Below the pieces are notes generated by a model that did no database searches, had not been told where the DNA came from, and was given only the letters and a program-made list of their open reading frames with translations. Source: Chloroflexota bacterium (GTDB taxonomy: Bacteria; Chloroflexota; Dehalococcoidia; Lucifugimonadales; UBA3495). From it: DNA of 64,000 bases. Where the stretch lies: positions 18,412 through 82,411 of the forward strand of contig JAPPCX010000066.1 of assembly GCA_028875655.1 (NCBI GenBank), given 5' to 3'. Position 1 is the first letter of the stretch. Each line of letters starts with the position of its first letter. Of the stretch, positions 8,119 to 16,609 are shown piece after piece. Made by a program: the position numbers and the translations under genes.

Positions 8119-8153
8119 GCACGGGCGAGGTTCTAATTAGTCCGGTGGACGCC

Positions 8154-8162
8154 TGCTATACT
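8154..8162 (+). promoter_or_regulatory. Extended -10 promoter TGCTATACT for mcrBC
   Basis: TGC-TATACT is a perfect extended -10, about 55 bases before the mcrB ATG and divergent from the protease-pair promoter. The same TGCTATACT string recurs at 29986-29994. Confidence 0.55.
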
Positions 8163-8217
8163 CAACCCGTGCCGCTACAAGCGGCGCACATACAGTACCG
8201 GAGAGGAACAGACGAGA

Positions 8218-9674
8218 ATGGTAACGTCATCCAGCAGCAACAATCGTCCCGCATGGTTCGTCGGTGCTGCCTATGGCGGTAACGTCGCAGAAGGAGACCA
8301 AACTGATCGATTCTTACAACTCGGTGTTTGGGAAAACGGCTACGCGGATGACACGTTTTCAGCCCTGATCGACTCGATGCAACCCGGCGACCGCATCGCA
8401 ATCAAGTCCTTCTTCAATTCACCGAACCGTCCAAACCTGCCCTTTGATGACCGAGGGCATAACGTTACTGGGATGGAGATAAAGGCCACAGGCGTGATTG
8501 TTCAGCATCTGCCACGCGTGAATGGCCGCCGCCGAGTTAAGGTCGATTGGACGCGGGTCTCGCCACCGCGAACATTCTACTTCTCATCATACCAGCAAAC
8601 GGTTCACCGAATAGTACCTGACGATTGGAAAAAGCAAGCTCTGATAGCATTCACATTTGGCAATCAAGCCCAGGACATAGACCGATTTCGCAATGCCCCC
8701 CAATACAGGGAGCGATTCGGCGACCGTGCTCATCCCGGTCCGCAAAACCAGTCGGAATCGCAGCCGTTGCCCGCTCCGCAATCTATCTATTCCTACTCTA
8801 TAGACAACATCCTCGCCGACGGCTGCTTCCTGCCCCGTTCCACTCTCGACACTATGCTCCAGCGCCTAACCACCAAGCAGAACATCATCCTCCAAGGCCC
8901 GCAGGCGCCGGCAAAACCTGGCTCTCCAAGCGACTCGCTTACGCTCTAATTGGACACAAGGACGACGATAAAGTCAGGCAGGTCCAGTTCCATACTAACC
9001 TGTCCTACGAGGATTTCGTGCGCGGCTGGCGACCCGACGGTGAAGGCGGACTTGTTCTAGCTGATGGCCCGTTTCTGAAACTGGCGGAAGATGCGCGTGA
9101 GGACCAAGATAGCAAGTACGTCATGGTCATCGAGGAAATCAACCGCGGCAATCCCGCCTCGATTTTTGGCGAGCTGCTGACCCTGCTGGAGGCCGACAAG
9201 CGCACTCCGAATGATGCTTTGGCCCTTGCCCACCCGCGCGATGAATACGAGCGTTTCCACATCCCGCCTAACGTGTACGTCATCGGTACCATGAACCTGG
9301 CCGACCGCTCGCTGGCGTTGGTGGACTTCGCGCTGCGCCGCCGCTTTGCCTTTTTCGACCTGGAACCCCAATTCAACGACGCCTGGCGCGAATGGGTGCA
9401 TCAAGAGTCGGACATTCCCACCGACTTTCTCGCTGATATCGCGGCGCGGATTACCGCACTGAACGACCGAATCGCTGCCGACCGCAGCCTCGGCCCACAG
9501 TTCCGCATCGGCCACAGCCACGTAACGCCGCCACCCGATAAGCCCATCGAAGCTCCCACGGAGTGGTTCACGGAGATTGTAAAAACCGAAATCGCCCCGC
9601 CGCTGCGCGAATACTGGTTTGACGATCCGAACCGCGCGGACGAAGAATCTCAAAAACTCCTGAGCGGCTTGTGA
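8218..9674 (+). pseudogene. mcrB: mcrB, McrBC restriction GTPase, frameshifted in its Walker A motif
   Basis: Two overlapping ORFs (8218-8949 and 8625-9674) are one gene. The N-terminal part (PAWFVGAAYGGN, FLQLGVWENGY, GDRIAIKSFF) is an EVE/PUA-like target-recognition domain typical of McrB homologues. The frame reads LTTKQNIILQGP up to base 8901, then continues in another frame as AGAGKTWLSKRLAYALIG. One extra C at about 8902 would give LQGPPGAGKT, a perfect P-loop. Further AAA+ landmarks are VMVIEEINRGNPASIFGELL (Walker B) and GTMNLADRSLALVDFALRRRF. The repaired protein would be about 485 aa. As written it is split inside the nucleotide-binding loop and inactive. McrBC cuts DNA containing methylated cytosines. 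Confidence 0.88.
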
Positions 9675-10791
9675 CCCTGCAATCCGATACCCCAGCGGCC
9701 GGCTTCATCGGCAGAATCCCGGTACGCAACATCTGGCTGCTTCTTCTCTATGCCTCCCAGCTATACCGCGAACTGCCGGCCTCCCGCCGCGTCGCGCTGG
9801 AAGACGCGCCGGACGACATACCGGACTTGGTGGCCGAAATACTCGCCAACGCGGTTGAACGCCGGCTGCGGCGCAACCTGACCGCCGGCTACCAGCGACG
9901 GCAAGCTGACCTCAACCGGGTGCGCGGACGCATCAACCTGTTGCGCACCGAACGCCGTCAGCTGCTCCAGCGCGCCCGCGTCGCCTGCGTTTTCGACGAG
10001 CTGACCGTTGACACGCCCCGCAATCGCTACGTCAGGGCCGCGTTGACCCACGTCGCCGGCGTGGTCAAGGAACCGAATTTGCGGCATCGCTGCCGCGACC
10101 TGGCGCTCCGTCTGGAAATGGCGGCGTAACCGGCTGCCTGGACTCCAACAGGGCGCGAAAAATTGCGCCGTTCGCTAACGCCGGCTGGGTTGACTCCCAC
10201 GAGCGGCAGATGCTCGCGGCGGCCCAATTGGCCTTGAATCTTCACATCCCCACCGAGCAGGCCGGCCGCGCCCTGCTGCCCGTCGCCAACCGGCGAGAAA
10301 CCCAGGGGTGGAGACTTTATGAAGCTGCCGTAGCGGGTTTCTATGACGCTACGCTATCGCATCAGGGCTGGCGGGTCAGAGGGCAGAGCGGAATCGCATG
10401 GCCGATGGAAAACCCGACTCCCGGTCTGCCGGCGATAATGCCGGGGATGACGCGCGACATCGTTCTGGAACGCGGCGACCAGCGCATCATAATCGACACC
10501 AAGTTCACCGAGATAGTCAGCCCCGGACAATACGGTAACACGACCCTCAAAAGCGCTAACATCTACCAGCTATACGCCTACCTGCGCTCCCAGGAACAAC
10601 CCGCCGATCTACTCTCGCTCCACTCAAGCGGAGTCCTCCTCTACCCGGCCATCGACGCCCGCGTTGACGAATCGGCAACCGTACAGGGCCACCGGATCCG
10701 TTTCGCCACCGTTGACCTCTCCGCCGGAACTCAAACGATCCGCAAGCAACTGCTGCGGATCGTAGAAGACCGGCCGATTGACTCCTGCTAA
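9671..10791 (+). pseudogene. mcrC: mcrC, McrBC endonuclease subunit, frameshifted
   Basis: Begins with GTG at 9671, which overlaps the mcrB stop (GTGA). ORF 9671-10129 gives the N-terminal part (GFIGRIPVRNIWLLLLYASQLY, LNRVRGRINLLRTERRQL, DELTVDTPRNRYVRAAL). ORF 10210-10791 gives the C-terminal nuclease domain (MTRDIVLERGDQRIIIDTKF, a PD-(D/E)xK core, then YQLYAYLRSQE). Adding one base at about 10124-10126 joins them through GCLDSNRARKIAPFANAGW, giving about 373 aa, normal for McrC. The gene thus has its own single-base deletion, independent of mcrB's. It converges on the next gene with a 4-base overlap. Confidence 0.85.
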
Positions 10792-11531
10792 CTAAATCTC
10801 GGCGGCGTTTCACCATCGCTGCTGTCGCCGGTGTCGTCCCGCAGGCTCCGCCGTCGTGAGCGCGGACTGCGTTCGGGAGCGTCCTCCGCCTCGTCCGCAG
10901 TCGTCTCGGCCCGGGGTTCCTCGGCGGGTTCACTGCCATCTGCAACCGAGGATTCAACCACGTCGGACACGCTGCCGCCCTCGCCCTCCTCATCCGGTTG
11001 CGGCGCGTACTGCGGGTTGGCCCGCCAGAAGTCCTTGACCGCCCCGTCCAGGTAGCGGTGCATCTCCTCCGGCTCCCTCACCTGTAGCGGAATCCGCCGG
11101 CGGTTCACCGTATAGACGCGCAGCGGGTCGCCCATGAACCCCCGGTCCAGCACCACCTCGCGGATGTCGCTGAAATGTATCGTGCGCTGCCGTGGCATGC
11201 CGAACATGATGATCAGCGCGTCCGAATATACCCGGTACTGGCGCGGCGACGTCAGCCAGGAATACGCGCCCACGCCCAGGCCGACAATCACTAGCAGCCA
11301 CGCGCTGCCCCGGTTGGTCGATGCCGCGTTGTCGCCGCCTTCCGGAGAGGCGCCTTCGGTTTGCGCGGCGGGTTCACTGCTCGCCCGGGGGCTGCACGCT
11401 GCCGCCAGCGGGTCAAACCCGGCCGCTTGCAAAAGCCCCAGTACCACCACCACCGCCGCGAGGATCAGGGTGAGGTTGAAACGTACTCTGCTTGGCGCCC
11501 AATATATCAATGTCGTTTCGGGCTGCTGCAT
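10788..11531 (-). CDS. Membrane protein with bacterial PH-like domain
   Basis: 247 aa from ATG 11531 (MQQPETTLIYWAPSRVRF). The ORF-track start at 11639 adds 36 poorly plausible residues. Two membrane helices (about residues 18-40, LILAAVVVVLGLLQAAGF, and 75-92, LLVIVGLGVGAYSW) flank a hydrophilic loop. A bPH2-like beta domain follows (QYRVYSDALIIMFGMPRQRTIHFSDIREVVL). The last about 65 residues are acidic and disordered with a basic patch (RSPRSRRRSLRDD). Function unknown; bPH2 proteins are usually small inner-membrane proteins. The 3' end overlaps the mcrC stop codon. Confidence 0.6.
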   Translation of the reverse strand: MQQPETTLIYWAPSRVRFNLTLILAAVVVVLGLLQAAGFDPLAAACSPRASSEPAAQTEGASPEGGDNAASTNRGSAWLLVIVGLGVGAYSWLTSPRQYRVYSDALIIMFGMPRQRTIHFSDIREVVLDRGFMGDPLRVYTVNRRRIPLQVREPEEMHRYLDGAVKDFWRANPQYAPQPDEEGEGGSVSDVVESSVADGSEPAEEPRAETTADEAEDAPERSPRSRRRSLRDDTGDSSDGETPPRFS

Positions 11532-11662
11532 TTCGATATTGCACCTGTAATGTTTGTGATGACTGACGCGCGTGGATCCAGTATCCGGCGCGGCGGATAT
11601 GTTACCACAGGCGCCGTGATAACATGGCTTTGTACGCAACCGCTTGGGCGGAGGGTAGGAAA

Positions 11663-11998
11663 ATGCTGAACTTGAGCGCTGATGAACAGGCGTGGCTGGA
11701 CGAATACCGCCGGCAGCTGGCGGAACAGTTCCCCGGGCTGGTGGAGGACATCATCATCTTCGGGCCATACGCCCGCGGCATTTCCGACCCGGACGTGGAT
11801 TTCAACACGCTGGTGCTGATCAAGGAAGGCGACCGCAACAAAGCTGGTCAGGTCTCTTATTTGGGCCATATGTTGGATATGACCGGTTTTTTTGTGGCCC
11901 CGACGATTTTCGTCCGCAACGCGGCGGAATGGGCGAAGTCCAAGCGCGACGGCGGTTGGATGTACGATATGGTGTGCGATGGTATTAGTGCGCTATGA
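11663..11998 (+). CDS. MNT-type nucleotidyltransferase (HEPN/MNT pair)
   Basis: 111 aa from ATG 11663 (MLNLSADEQAWLDEY), chosen for the GGAGGG upstream. The motif IIIFGPYARGISDPDVDFNTLVLI is the minimal nucleotidyltransferase signature: GSxAxG is seen as GPYARG, followed by the D-x-D pair as DVD. MNT proteins act as antitoxins that AMPylate their HEPN partner, or as structural partners. The Ser-to-Pro change in the first motif is unusual. It overlaps the HEPN gene by four bases (ATGA), the standard arrangement of this toxin-antitoxin class. Confidence 0.8.
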   Translation: MLNLSADEQAWLDEYRRQLAEQFPGLVEDIIIFGPYARGISDPDVDFNTLVLIKEGDRNKAGQVSYLGHMLDMTGFFVAPTIFVRNAAEWAKSKRDGGWMYDMVCDGISAL

Positions 11999-12408
11999 GC
12001 GAAGTGCGCGCGATTGCCGAGTCGCAACGGGCGGAGGACTGCCGGCAAGCTGCCGAGCTCTGCCTCCGGCATGGCTTCTACGCCGATTCGATTTCACGGT
12101 CATATTATGCGGTCCTACACGCTGCCAGAGCCGCCTTGGCTCTGTACGATGTAACGATTAAGAATCACCGTGGCCTCACCAGTATGTTCGGCCTGCACAT
12201 TGTGCAAGCCGGATTGGTTGAAGGGCATTGGGGTTCTACCGTTGGGCAACTTTCTGCCTTACGCATGGCCGCCGACTACGATGTTGAGGTGGTTTTCGCA
12301 GCAGCCGACGCTGACGGCACCTATGAGCAAGCCGTCGGGTTTGTCAGTCGCATCCATACCCTGCTCTCCGACTCCATAGATCCCGGGCGGCTGCAACAGC
12401 AATCATAA
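11995..12408 (+). CDS. HEPN-domain protein, toxin partner of the MNT gene
   Basis: 137 aa. The segment SISRSYYAVLHAARAALALYD contains R-x6-H (RSYYAVLH), the RNase active-site motif of HEPN toxins, in the usual position of the UPF0332-like family. The protein is all-helical, with a second helix pair near residues 55-110. It is co-translated with the MNT gene through ATGA. Together they form an intact HEPN/MNT toxin-antitoxin unit, in contrast to the broken McrBC just upstream. Confidence 0.8.
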   Translation: MSEVRAIAESQRAEDCRQAAELCLRHGFYADSISRSYYAVLHAARAALALYDVTIKNHRGLTSMFGLHIVQAGLVEGHWGSTVGQLSALRMAADYDVEVVFAAADADGTYEQAVGFVSRIHTLLSDSIDPGRLQQQS

Positions 12409-12494
12409 CCGGCTCGCTTGACCCCCCGGCGTGTTGATGCCAGAATTGACTGCATCATTTACCAGCGACACACAACGTGCAGGAGGCGACGGCC

Positions 12495-13277
12495 ATGCGC
12501 ATTTGCAGGTTTCGCACGGGCGACCGGGTAGCTTACGGAATAGTTGACGGAGATACGGTCCTGGAAGTTCAGGGCGGTTTGTTTGACGGCCTCAAAGAAT
12601 CGGGCAGCAGGTACGCGTTGAGTTCGGTCAAGCTGCTGCCGCCGGTCGTGCCGCCCACCTTTTACGCCGCCGGCATCAACTTCCCGGAACACGTCACCTG
12701 GGCCGCCCACATGCGGGGCGAAGAACCCAACCTACCCAAGAAAGCCGATGTCGGATACCGCGCCGTCAACGCCCTCACCGGCCACGGCGACCCCATCATG
12801 GTCCCGGCCGACGCCACCGAGGAGCTCCAGTACGAGGGCGAGGTAGTGGTGGTCATCGGCAAGGAATGTCGCAACGTGAGCCAGGATGAAGCTCTGGACT
12901 ACGTGTTCGGCTACACCATCGGCAACGACGTGAGCGAAAGGTACTGGCAACGCAACGACCGCACCATGTGGCGCGCCAAGAACACCGACACCTTCAAACC
13001 CATGGGCCCGTGGATCGAAACTGACGTTGACCCGGACGAGATCCACGTCACCATCCAGGTCAACGAGCGGGTCGTCGGCGAATACGACCTCAAGACCGCC
13101 ATCTTCGGCGTGCGCGAGTACATAAGCGATATGAGCAAGTACCTCACGCTGGTTCCCGGCGATGTCCTCTGGATGGGCACCGACGGCGCCACTGAAAACA
13201 TGAAGGACGGCGACGTGTGCGACATCACGGTCACCGGCATCGGCACTCTGAGCAACCCGGTGGTGTGGGGTAAATAA
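12495..13277 (+). CDS. Fumarylacetoacetate hydrolase family protein
   Basis: 260 aa from ATG 12495 (MRICRFRTGDRVAYG), eight bases after AGGAGG; the ORF start at 12477 lies in the Shine-Dalgarno region. The FAH fold is shown by FYAAGINFPEHV, the metal ligands in LQYEGEVVVVIGKE (E-x-E), YTIGNDVSERYWQRND, KNTDTFKPMGPW and LVPGDVLWMGT. Members are Mg-dependent C-C or tautomer/decarboxylase enzymes of aromatic catabolism (acylpyruvases, HpcE-like hydratases); the exact substrate cannot be read. No catabolic operon surrounds it. A 28-bp perfect palindrome follows the stop. Confidence 0.88.
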   Translation: MRICRFRTGDRVAYGIVDGDTVLEVQGGLFDGLKESGSRYALSSVKLLPPVVPPTFYAAGINFPEHVTWAAHMRGEEPNLPKKADVGYRAVNALTGHGDPIMVPADATEELQYEGEVVVVIGKECRNVSQDEALDYVFGYTIGNDVSERYWQRNDRTMWRAKNTDTFKPMGPWIETDVDPDEIHVTIQVNERVVGEYDLKTAIFGVREYISDMSKYLTLVPGDVLWMGTDGATENMKDGDVCDITVTGIGTLSNPVVWGK

Positions 13278-13313
13278 CCGCGATTCTTCGCGGTGTCGCG
13301 AGTACACGCTCTT

Positions 13314-13341
13314 GTAGGGGCGACGCATGCGTCGCCCCTAC
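13314..13341. repeat. 28-bp perfect palindrome, family A
   Basis: GTAGGGGCGACG is followed directly by its reverse complement with a CATG centre. This is the most perfect member of a family with arms GTAGGGGCG/CGCCCCTAC and variable centres (others at 16453, 21311, 25537, 34366, 37302, 45157, with looser copies at 19257 and 35897). Confidence 0.85.
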
Positions 13342-13363
13342 CCGGCTTACCCCCTTTCATGCC

Positions 13364-14197
13364 ATGACTACCCCCGGCGAAATCTTGACGTGCCATCGTT
13401 GCGGCGCATCCTACGCGCCGGAACATCGCTTCTGCGGCTCGTGCGGCGCGGAAGTCCGCCCTGCCGTTTCCCCTCCAGTAGCTGAGGAGCCGCCCGCTCC
13501 CGTCGCTCCCCCTGCCGCGCGTCCCAGGTCGTCTGACGAACTGGACCGCTTGGCCGGCGCGCCCTACGACCCGTCGCCGCGCACGGAGGCTGTTCCGGTT
13601 GGGCAGCTGGACGATACGCTCCGTTACTACATACCTCCCAACCGGATTGTTCTCCTTACGGTCCTCAGCGCCGGGCTGTACATCTTCTACTGGATGTACA
13701 TAACATGGCGACACTACCGGGACCACACCGGGGAAACCGCCTATCCAATTTTCCACGCCCTTTCGTTGATGGTGCCCGTCTATCAGTTCTTCCGGCTCCA
13801 CGCCCACATGCGCGTGTTCCAGGAGCTGATGGAAGCCCGCGACGTTCCCAGCACTCTCAGTCCACTCCGCGCCGTGGGCATCTACTTCGGCGTCGTTATG
13901 CTCGAGATGGTCGCGTTCCGTCTGGTCGCCGAGCCAACTCTCACTGGCACCCAGCAGGTGGCCTACTTTGTCATCAACGCGGTGCAGGTGATTGTCCTGA
14001 CCTGGCTGAGCGCCCACGCCCAGGGCAACCTCAACCGTTTCTGGCAGCGCAGGCTCGGCCCCAGGTTGGGCCCGGCGCCGCTGAGCCCGGTGGAGATTGC
14101 CCTGGTAATCCTGGGCCTTCTGGAGTGGGGAATGCTGCTGGTCATCCTCATCGACCCCACCTTGCTTCCTTCCGACCCGGCGTCCTCCGCTCCATAA
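13364..14197 (+). CDS. Zinc-ribbon membrane protein (DUF4234-like)
   Basis: 277 aa. The N-terminus is a double CxxC zinc ribbon (TCHRCGASY and FCGSCGAEV). A Pro/Ala-rich linker (residues about 30-65) leads to at least four predicted membrane helices (IVLLTVLSAGLYIFYWMYITW, ALSLMVPVYQFF, GIYFGVVMLEMVAFRL, VIVLTWLSAHAQ, IALVILGLLEWGMLLVIL). The segment LLTVLSAGLYIFYWMY followed by paired Arg/His resembles DUF4234. Function unknown; zinc-ribbon membrane proteins of this kind may be envelope or stress-related. It follows the FAH gene after a palindrome and precedes the symporter on the same strand. Confidence 0.65.
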   Translation: MTTPGEILTCHRCGASYAPEHRFCGSCGAEVRPAVSPPVAEEPPAPVAPPAARPRSSDELDRLAGAPYDPSPRTEAVPVGQLDDTLRYYIPPNRIVLLTVLSAGLYIFYWMYITWRHYRDHTGETAYPIFHALSLMVPVYQFFRLHAHMRVFQELMEARDVPSTLSPLRAVGIYFGVVMLEMVAFRLVAEPTLTGTQQVAYFVINAVQVIVLTWLSAHAQGNLNRFWQRRLGPRLGPAPLSPVEIALVILGLLEWGMLLVILIDPTLLPSDPASSAP

Positions 14198-14297
14198 ATT
14201 CCTGCATCCGGTCTTCCGCCATCCCGCCTTTCCCGCAAAAGTCGCAGATGCGCCTTTGGCGTACGGGAATCCACAAGGGCAAGGCGCAACGGGTTCC

Positions 14298-15812
14298 ATG
14301 ATCTGGGTCATCGCAGTCTTCGCCGTCTATTTCGCCATGCTCATCGCTATCGCGGTGGCCGGCATGCGTCGGATGCGCGATATGTCCGAGTACGTTCTGG
14401 GAGGCCGCCGGCTCAGCAGCATCACGGCCGCGTTGAGCGCCGGCTCCTCAACCACCAGCGCATGGACCATGCTGGCCCTGCCGGCACTGGCCTTCACCAA
14501 CGGCATCGTGGAGATCTGGGTCCCCGTCGCCATCGTAGTGGGCGTGTGGCTGAGCTGGACGCTTATCGCCAGCCGGTTGCGCCGTTATACCATCACCGCC
14601 GGCGATGTCCTCACCATCCCTGAGTTCCTTGAAGTCCGTTTCGGCGACCGCACCGGCATCCTCAGAACCGCGGCGGCGTTAATCACCATCCTGTTCGTAA
14701 TCTTCTACGTCAGCTCGGGATTGGTCGGCGGCGCAAAGCTCCTGGAGACGATTTTCGGCCTCGACTACGTCACCGGAGTAATCCTTACGCTCGTCGCCAT
14801 AGCGTCGTACACGCTTATCGGCGGGTTCATGGCCGTCTCACGCACCGACGTAACGCAGGCGTTGATGATGCTGGTTAGCCTGCTGATCATGGTTGTCTTC
14901 CTGGCCGGCTGGACCGAAAGTCCCTTCCTGGAGATCGGGAACTACTCTTCCAGTTGGCTCAATCCGTTTAACTCCGCCGCCGGCTCGCCCGTCGCCCTCT
15001 CCGCTATCTTGTCCATGGCCGGCTGGGCTGTCGGCGGCCTGGGAGCCCAGCGGATCCTCCAGAGATTCATGGCATTGGAGCGCGACGATCAAGTGGCGAA
15101 AAGCCGCCGTCTGTCCGTCGCATGGCTGGTGGCCGTGTTCGTCCTCGCCGTACTGCTGGGCGTTATCGCCCGTCCCGCCCTGGCTGGCGTCGGAATGCTC
15201 GACCAGGCCGCCGACCCCGAACGGGTCTATCTGGTGATGTCCGAAGTGTTCTTCCATCCGGTGGTCGCCGGACTCTTGCTGACGGCGGTCATCGCGGCGG
15301 TGATGAGCACCGCGGACTCCCAGTTGCTGCTGGCGTCGGCGGTCGCCACCGACGACCTGCCCTTCATCAAGGGCGTTACCTACCGCATATCGGGCAACTC
15401 CCGCGTCTGGTTGGGCCGCCTGCTGCTGGTCATCATCGGCATCGCGGCGGCGTTGGTGTCCATCTACTACCCCGGCTCTATCGCTAACCTGGTCAGTTAC
15501 GCCTGGGGTGGCATGGGCGCAGCCTTCGGCCCGGTCACTCTGCTCGCGCTTTACTGGCGCAGGTTCAACACTTGGGGAGCAGCGGCGTCTATCGTCGCCG
15601 GCACGCTGGCGGCGTCCGCGTGGGCCCTCTTCGATGGTGGCCCTTCGGGTGTCTGGGACATTGCGCCGGCCGTGCCGGCTTTCGTGATCGCATCGACCAC
15701 CGCCGTGGTAGTGGCCGGATTCACGCCGCCGCCCCTGGCGGACGTGGTTCGGTTGTTCGACCGGGTTAACGGTAATGTCGCCGTTCCGCCTCCGCCTGCT
15801 GCTGCCAAATAA
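14298..15812 (+). CDS. Sodium:solute symporter (SSS family, PutP-like)
   Basis: 504 aa from ATG 14298 (MIWVIAVFAVYFAML); the ORF start at 14256 is in repeat-like DNA. About 13 hydrophobic segments are visible. SSS landmarks: YVLGGRRL, SAGSSTTSAWTMLALPALAF (TM2 region), LTIPEFLEVRFGDRTG, SYTLIGGFMAVSRTDVTQALMM (TM5-6) and LLLTAVIAAVMSTADSQLLLASA (TM8, with the Na2-site Ser/Thr cluster). The arrangement is closest to proline/pantothenate-type symporters; the substrate is not certain. The stop codon abuts the stop of the convergent gene at 15813. Confidence 0.88.
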   Translation: MIWVIAVFAVYFAMLIAIAVAGMRRMRDMSEYVLGGRRLSSITAALSAGSSTTSAWTMLALPALAFTNGIVEIWVPVAIVVGVWLSWTLIASRLRRYTITAGDVLTIPEFLEVRFGDRTGILRTAAALITILFVIFYVSSGLVGGAKLLETIFGLDYVTGVILTLVAIASYTLIGGFMAVSRTDVTQALMMLVSLLIMVVFLAGWTESPFLEIGNYSSSWLNPFNSAAGSPVALSAILSMAGWAVGGLGAQRILQRFMALERDDQVAKSRRLSVAWLVAVFVLAVLLGVIARPALAGVGMLDQAADPERVYLVMSEVFFHPVVAGLLLTAVIAAVMSTADSQLLLASAVATDDLPFIKGVTYRISGNSRVWLGRLLLVIIGIAAALVSIYYPGSIANLVSYAWGGMGAAFGPVTLLALYWRRFNTWGAAASIVAGTLAASAWALFDGGPSGVWDIAPAVPAFVIASTTAVVVAGFTPPPLADVVRLFDRVNGNVAVPPPPAAAK

Positions 15813-16436
15813 CTACCGCGCACCCAGCGCCACCTGCACCATCCGCTTCTCCAGCGCCAGGGCCATCTCGGTGGTCAACTCGGTGCGCTCGTGCTCGCCA
15901 ATCACTCCCACGAACGCGACGCCCAGCAACCTCCCCACGCGGAAGTCAATAACCGTGGACGACAACAACCCGGCCGGGCCGCCCTGCAGAACGCGCAGGC
16001 CCACCGCTTCATCATAAAAGCCGTCTGCCTCCAACCGGTCAACCGATATTATCTGTTGTCCCGAACCCACGCTCTCACCAAGGTTGTCCTCAAAGTCCTT
16101 GACGAAAATGTCGGACATCCAGCCCGATACTTGCTCCGGGTTTTCAAACAAGTGGACGACCGTGGCCCCAACGAAATTCACTCCACTGGACGGCGTCACG
16201 TCGGAGGTTGGCACGAACTCGCGCATGAAACCGCCGATGCGACCCGCGTTGCGAAAGCGCTCGGCAGTGCTGCCCTTGAAGCCGTTTTCGGCCATTTCCG
16301 CGTTGTCCAGCGGGCCCGACCGCGCCAGTTGATAACCCCGCAGGTCGTCGGGCAGGTCCGTGGTCTCCAGCGTCATATATTCCAGGTCGGCCTCGCCGAC
16401 CCGGTACGTAGCGGTCCACAGCGGGTTCGATGTCAC
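15813..16436 (-). CDS. Hypothetical protein
   Basis: 207 aa from GTG 16436, with GGAGG eight bases upstream. No family is recognised. The sequence alternates acidic and hydrophobic segments with possible beta strands (GVNFVGATVVHLFENPEQV, STVIDFRVGRLLGVAFVGVIGEHE) and has no signal peptide or membrane helix. The two halves suggest a ligand-binding alpha/beta fold, but this is guesswork. Convergent with the symporter; the stops are adjacent with no space for a terminator. Confidence 0.6.
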   Translation of the reverse strand: MTSNPLWTATYRVGEADLEYMTLETTDLPDDLRGYQLARSGPLDNAEMAENGFKGSTAERFRNAGRIGGFMREFVPTSDVTPSSGVNFVGATVVHLFENPEQVSGWMSDIFVKDFEDNLGESVGSGQQIISVDRLEADGFYDEAVGLRVLQGGPAGLLSSTVIDFRVGRLLGVAFVGVIGEHERTELTTEMALALEKRMVQVALGAR

Positions 16437-16452
16437 TGGGGTTCCTCCGGGT

Positions 16453-16582
16453 GTAGGGGCGAATAATCATTCGCCCCTACTCGTCTATTTTCCCGTCATT
16501 CCCGTCTATTACGCGGTCATTCCGGGCTGTTCCCCTATCATTCCGGCTATCTCCCTGTCATTCCCGGGAAAGCGGGAATCCG
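16453..16582. repeat. Repeat cluster: family A palindrome plus decayed CATTCC row and a family B palindrome
   Basis: 16453-16480 is a 28-bp family A palindrome (centre AATC). TCATTCC-type units then recur at about 16497, 16518, 16537 and 16557, the last being a full family B palindrome (CATTCCCGGGAAAGCGGGAATCC). This fills the gap between two minus-strand genes. Confidence 0.75.
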
Positions 16583-16609
16583 GAAATCGTTGCCGGCGGT
16601 TGTTTGGGA

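Noticed and set aside
8890-8910. Programmed ribosomal frameshift in mcrB
   Set aside because: No slippery heptamer or downstream stimulator is visible at the break; a simple deletion is more likely.
12911-14311. 466-aa minus-strand ORF
   Set aside because: Antisense to the FAH and zinc-ribbon genes, which have clear motifs and starts.
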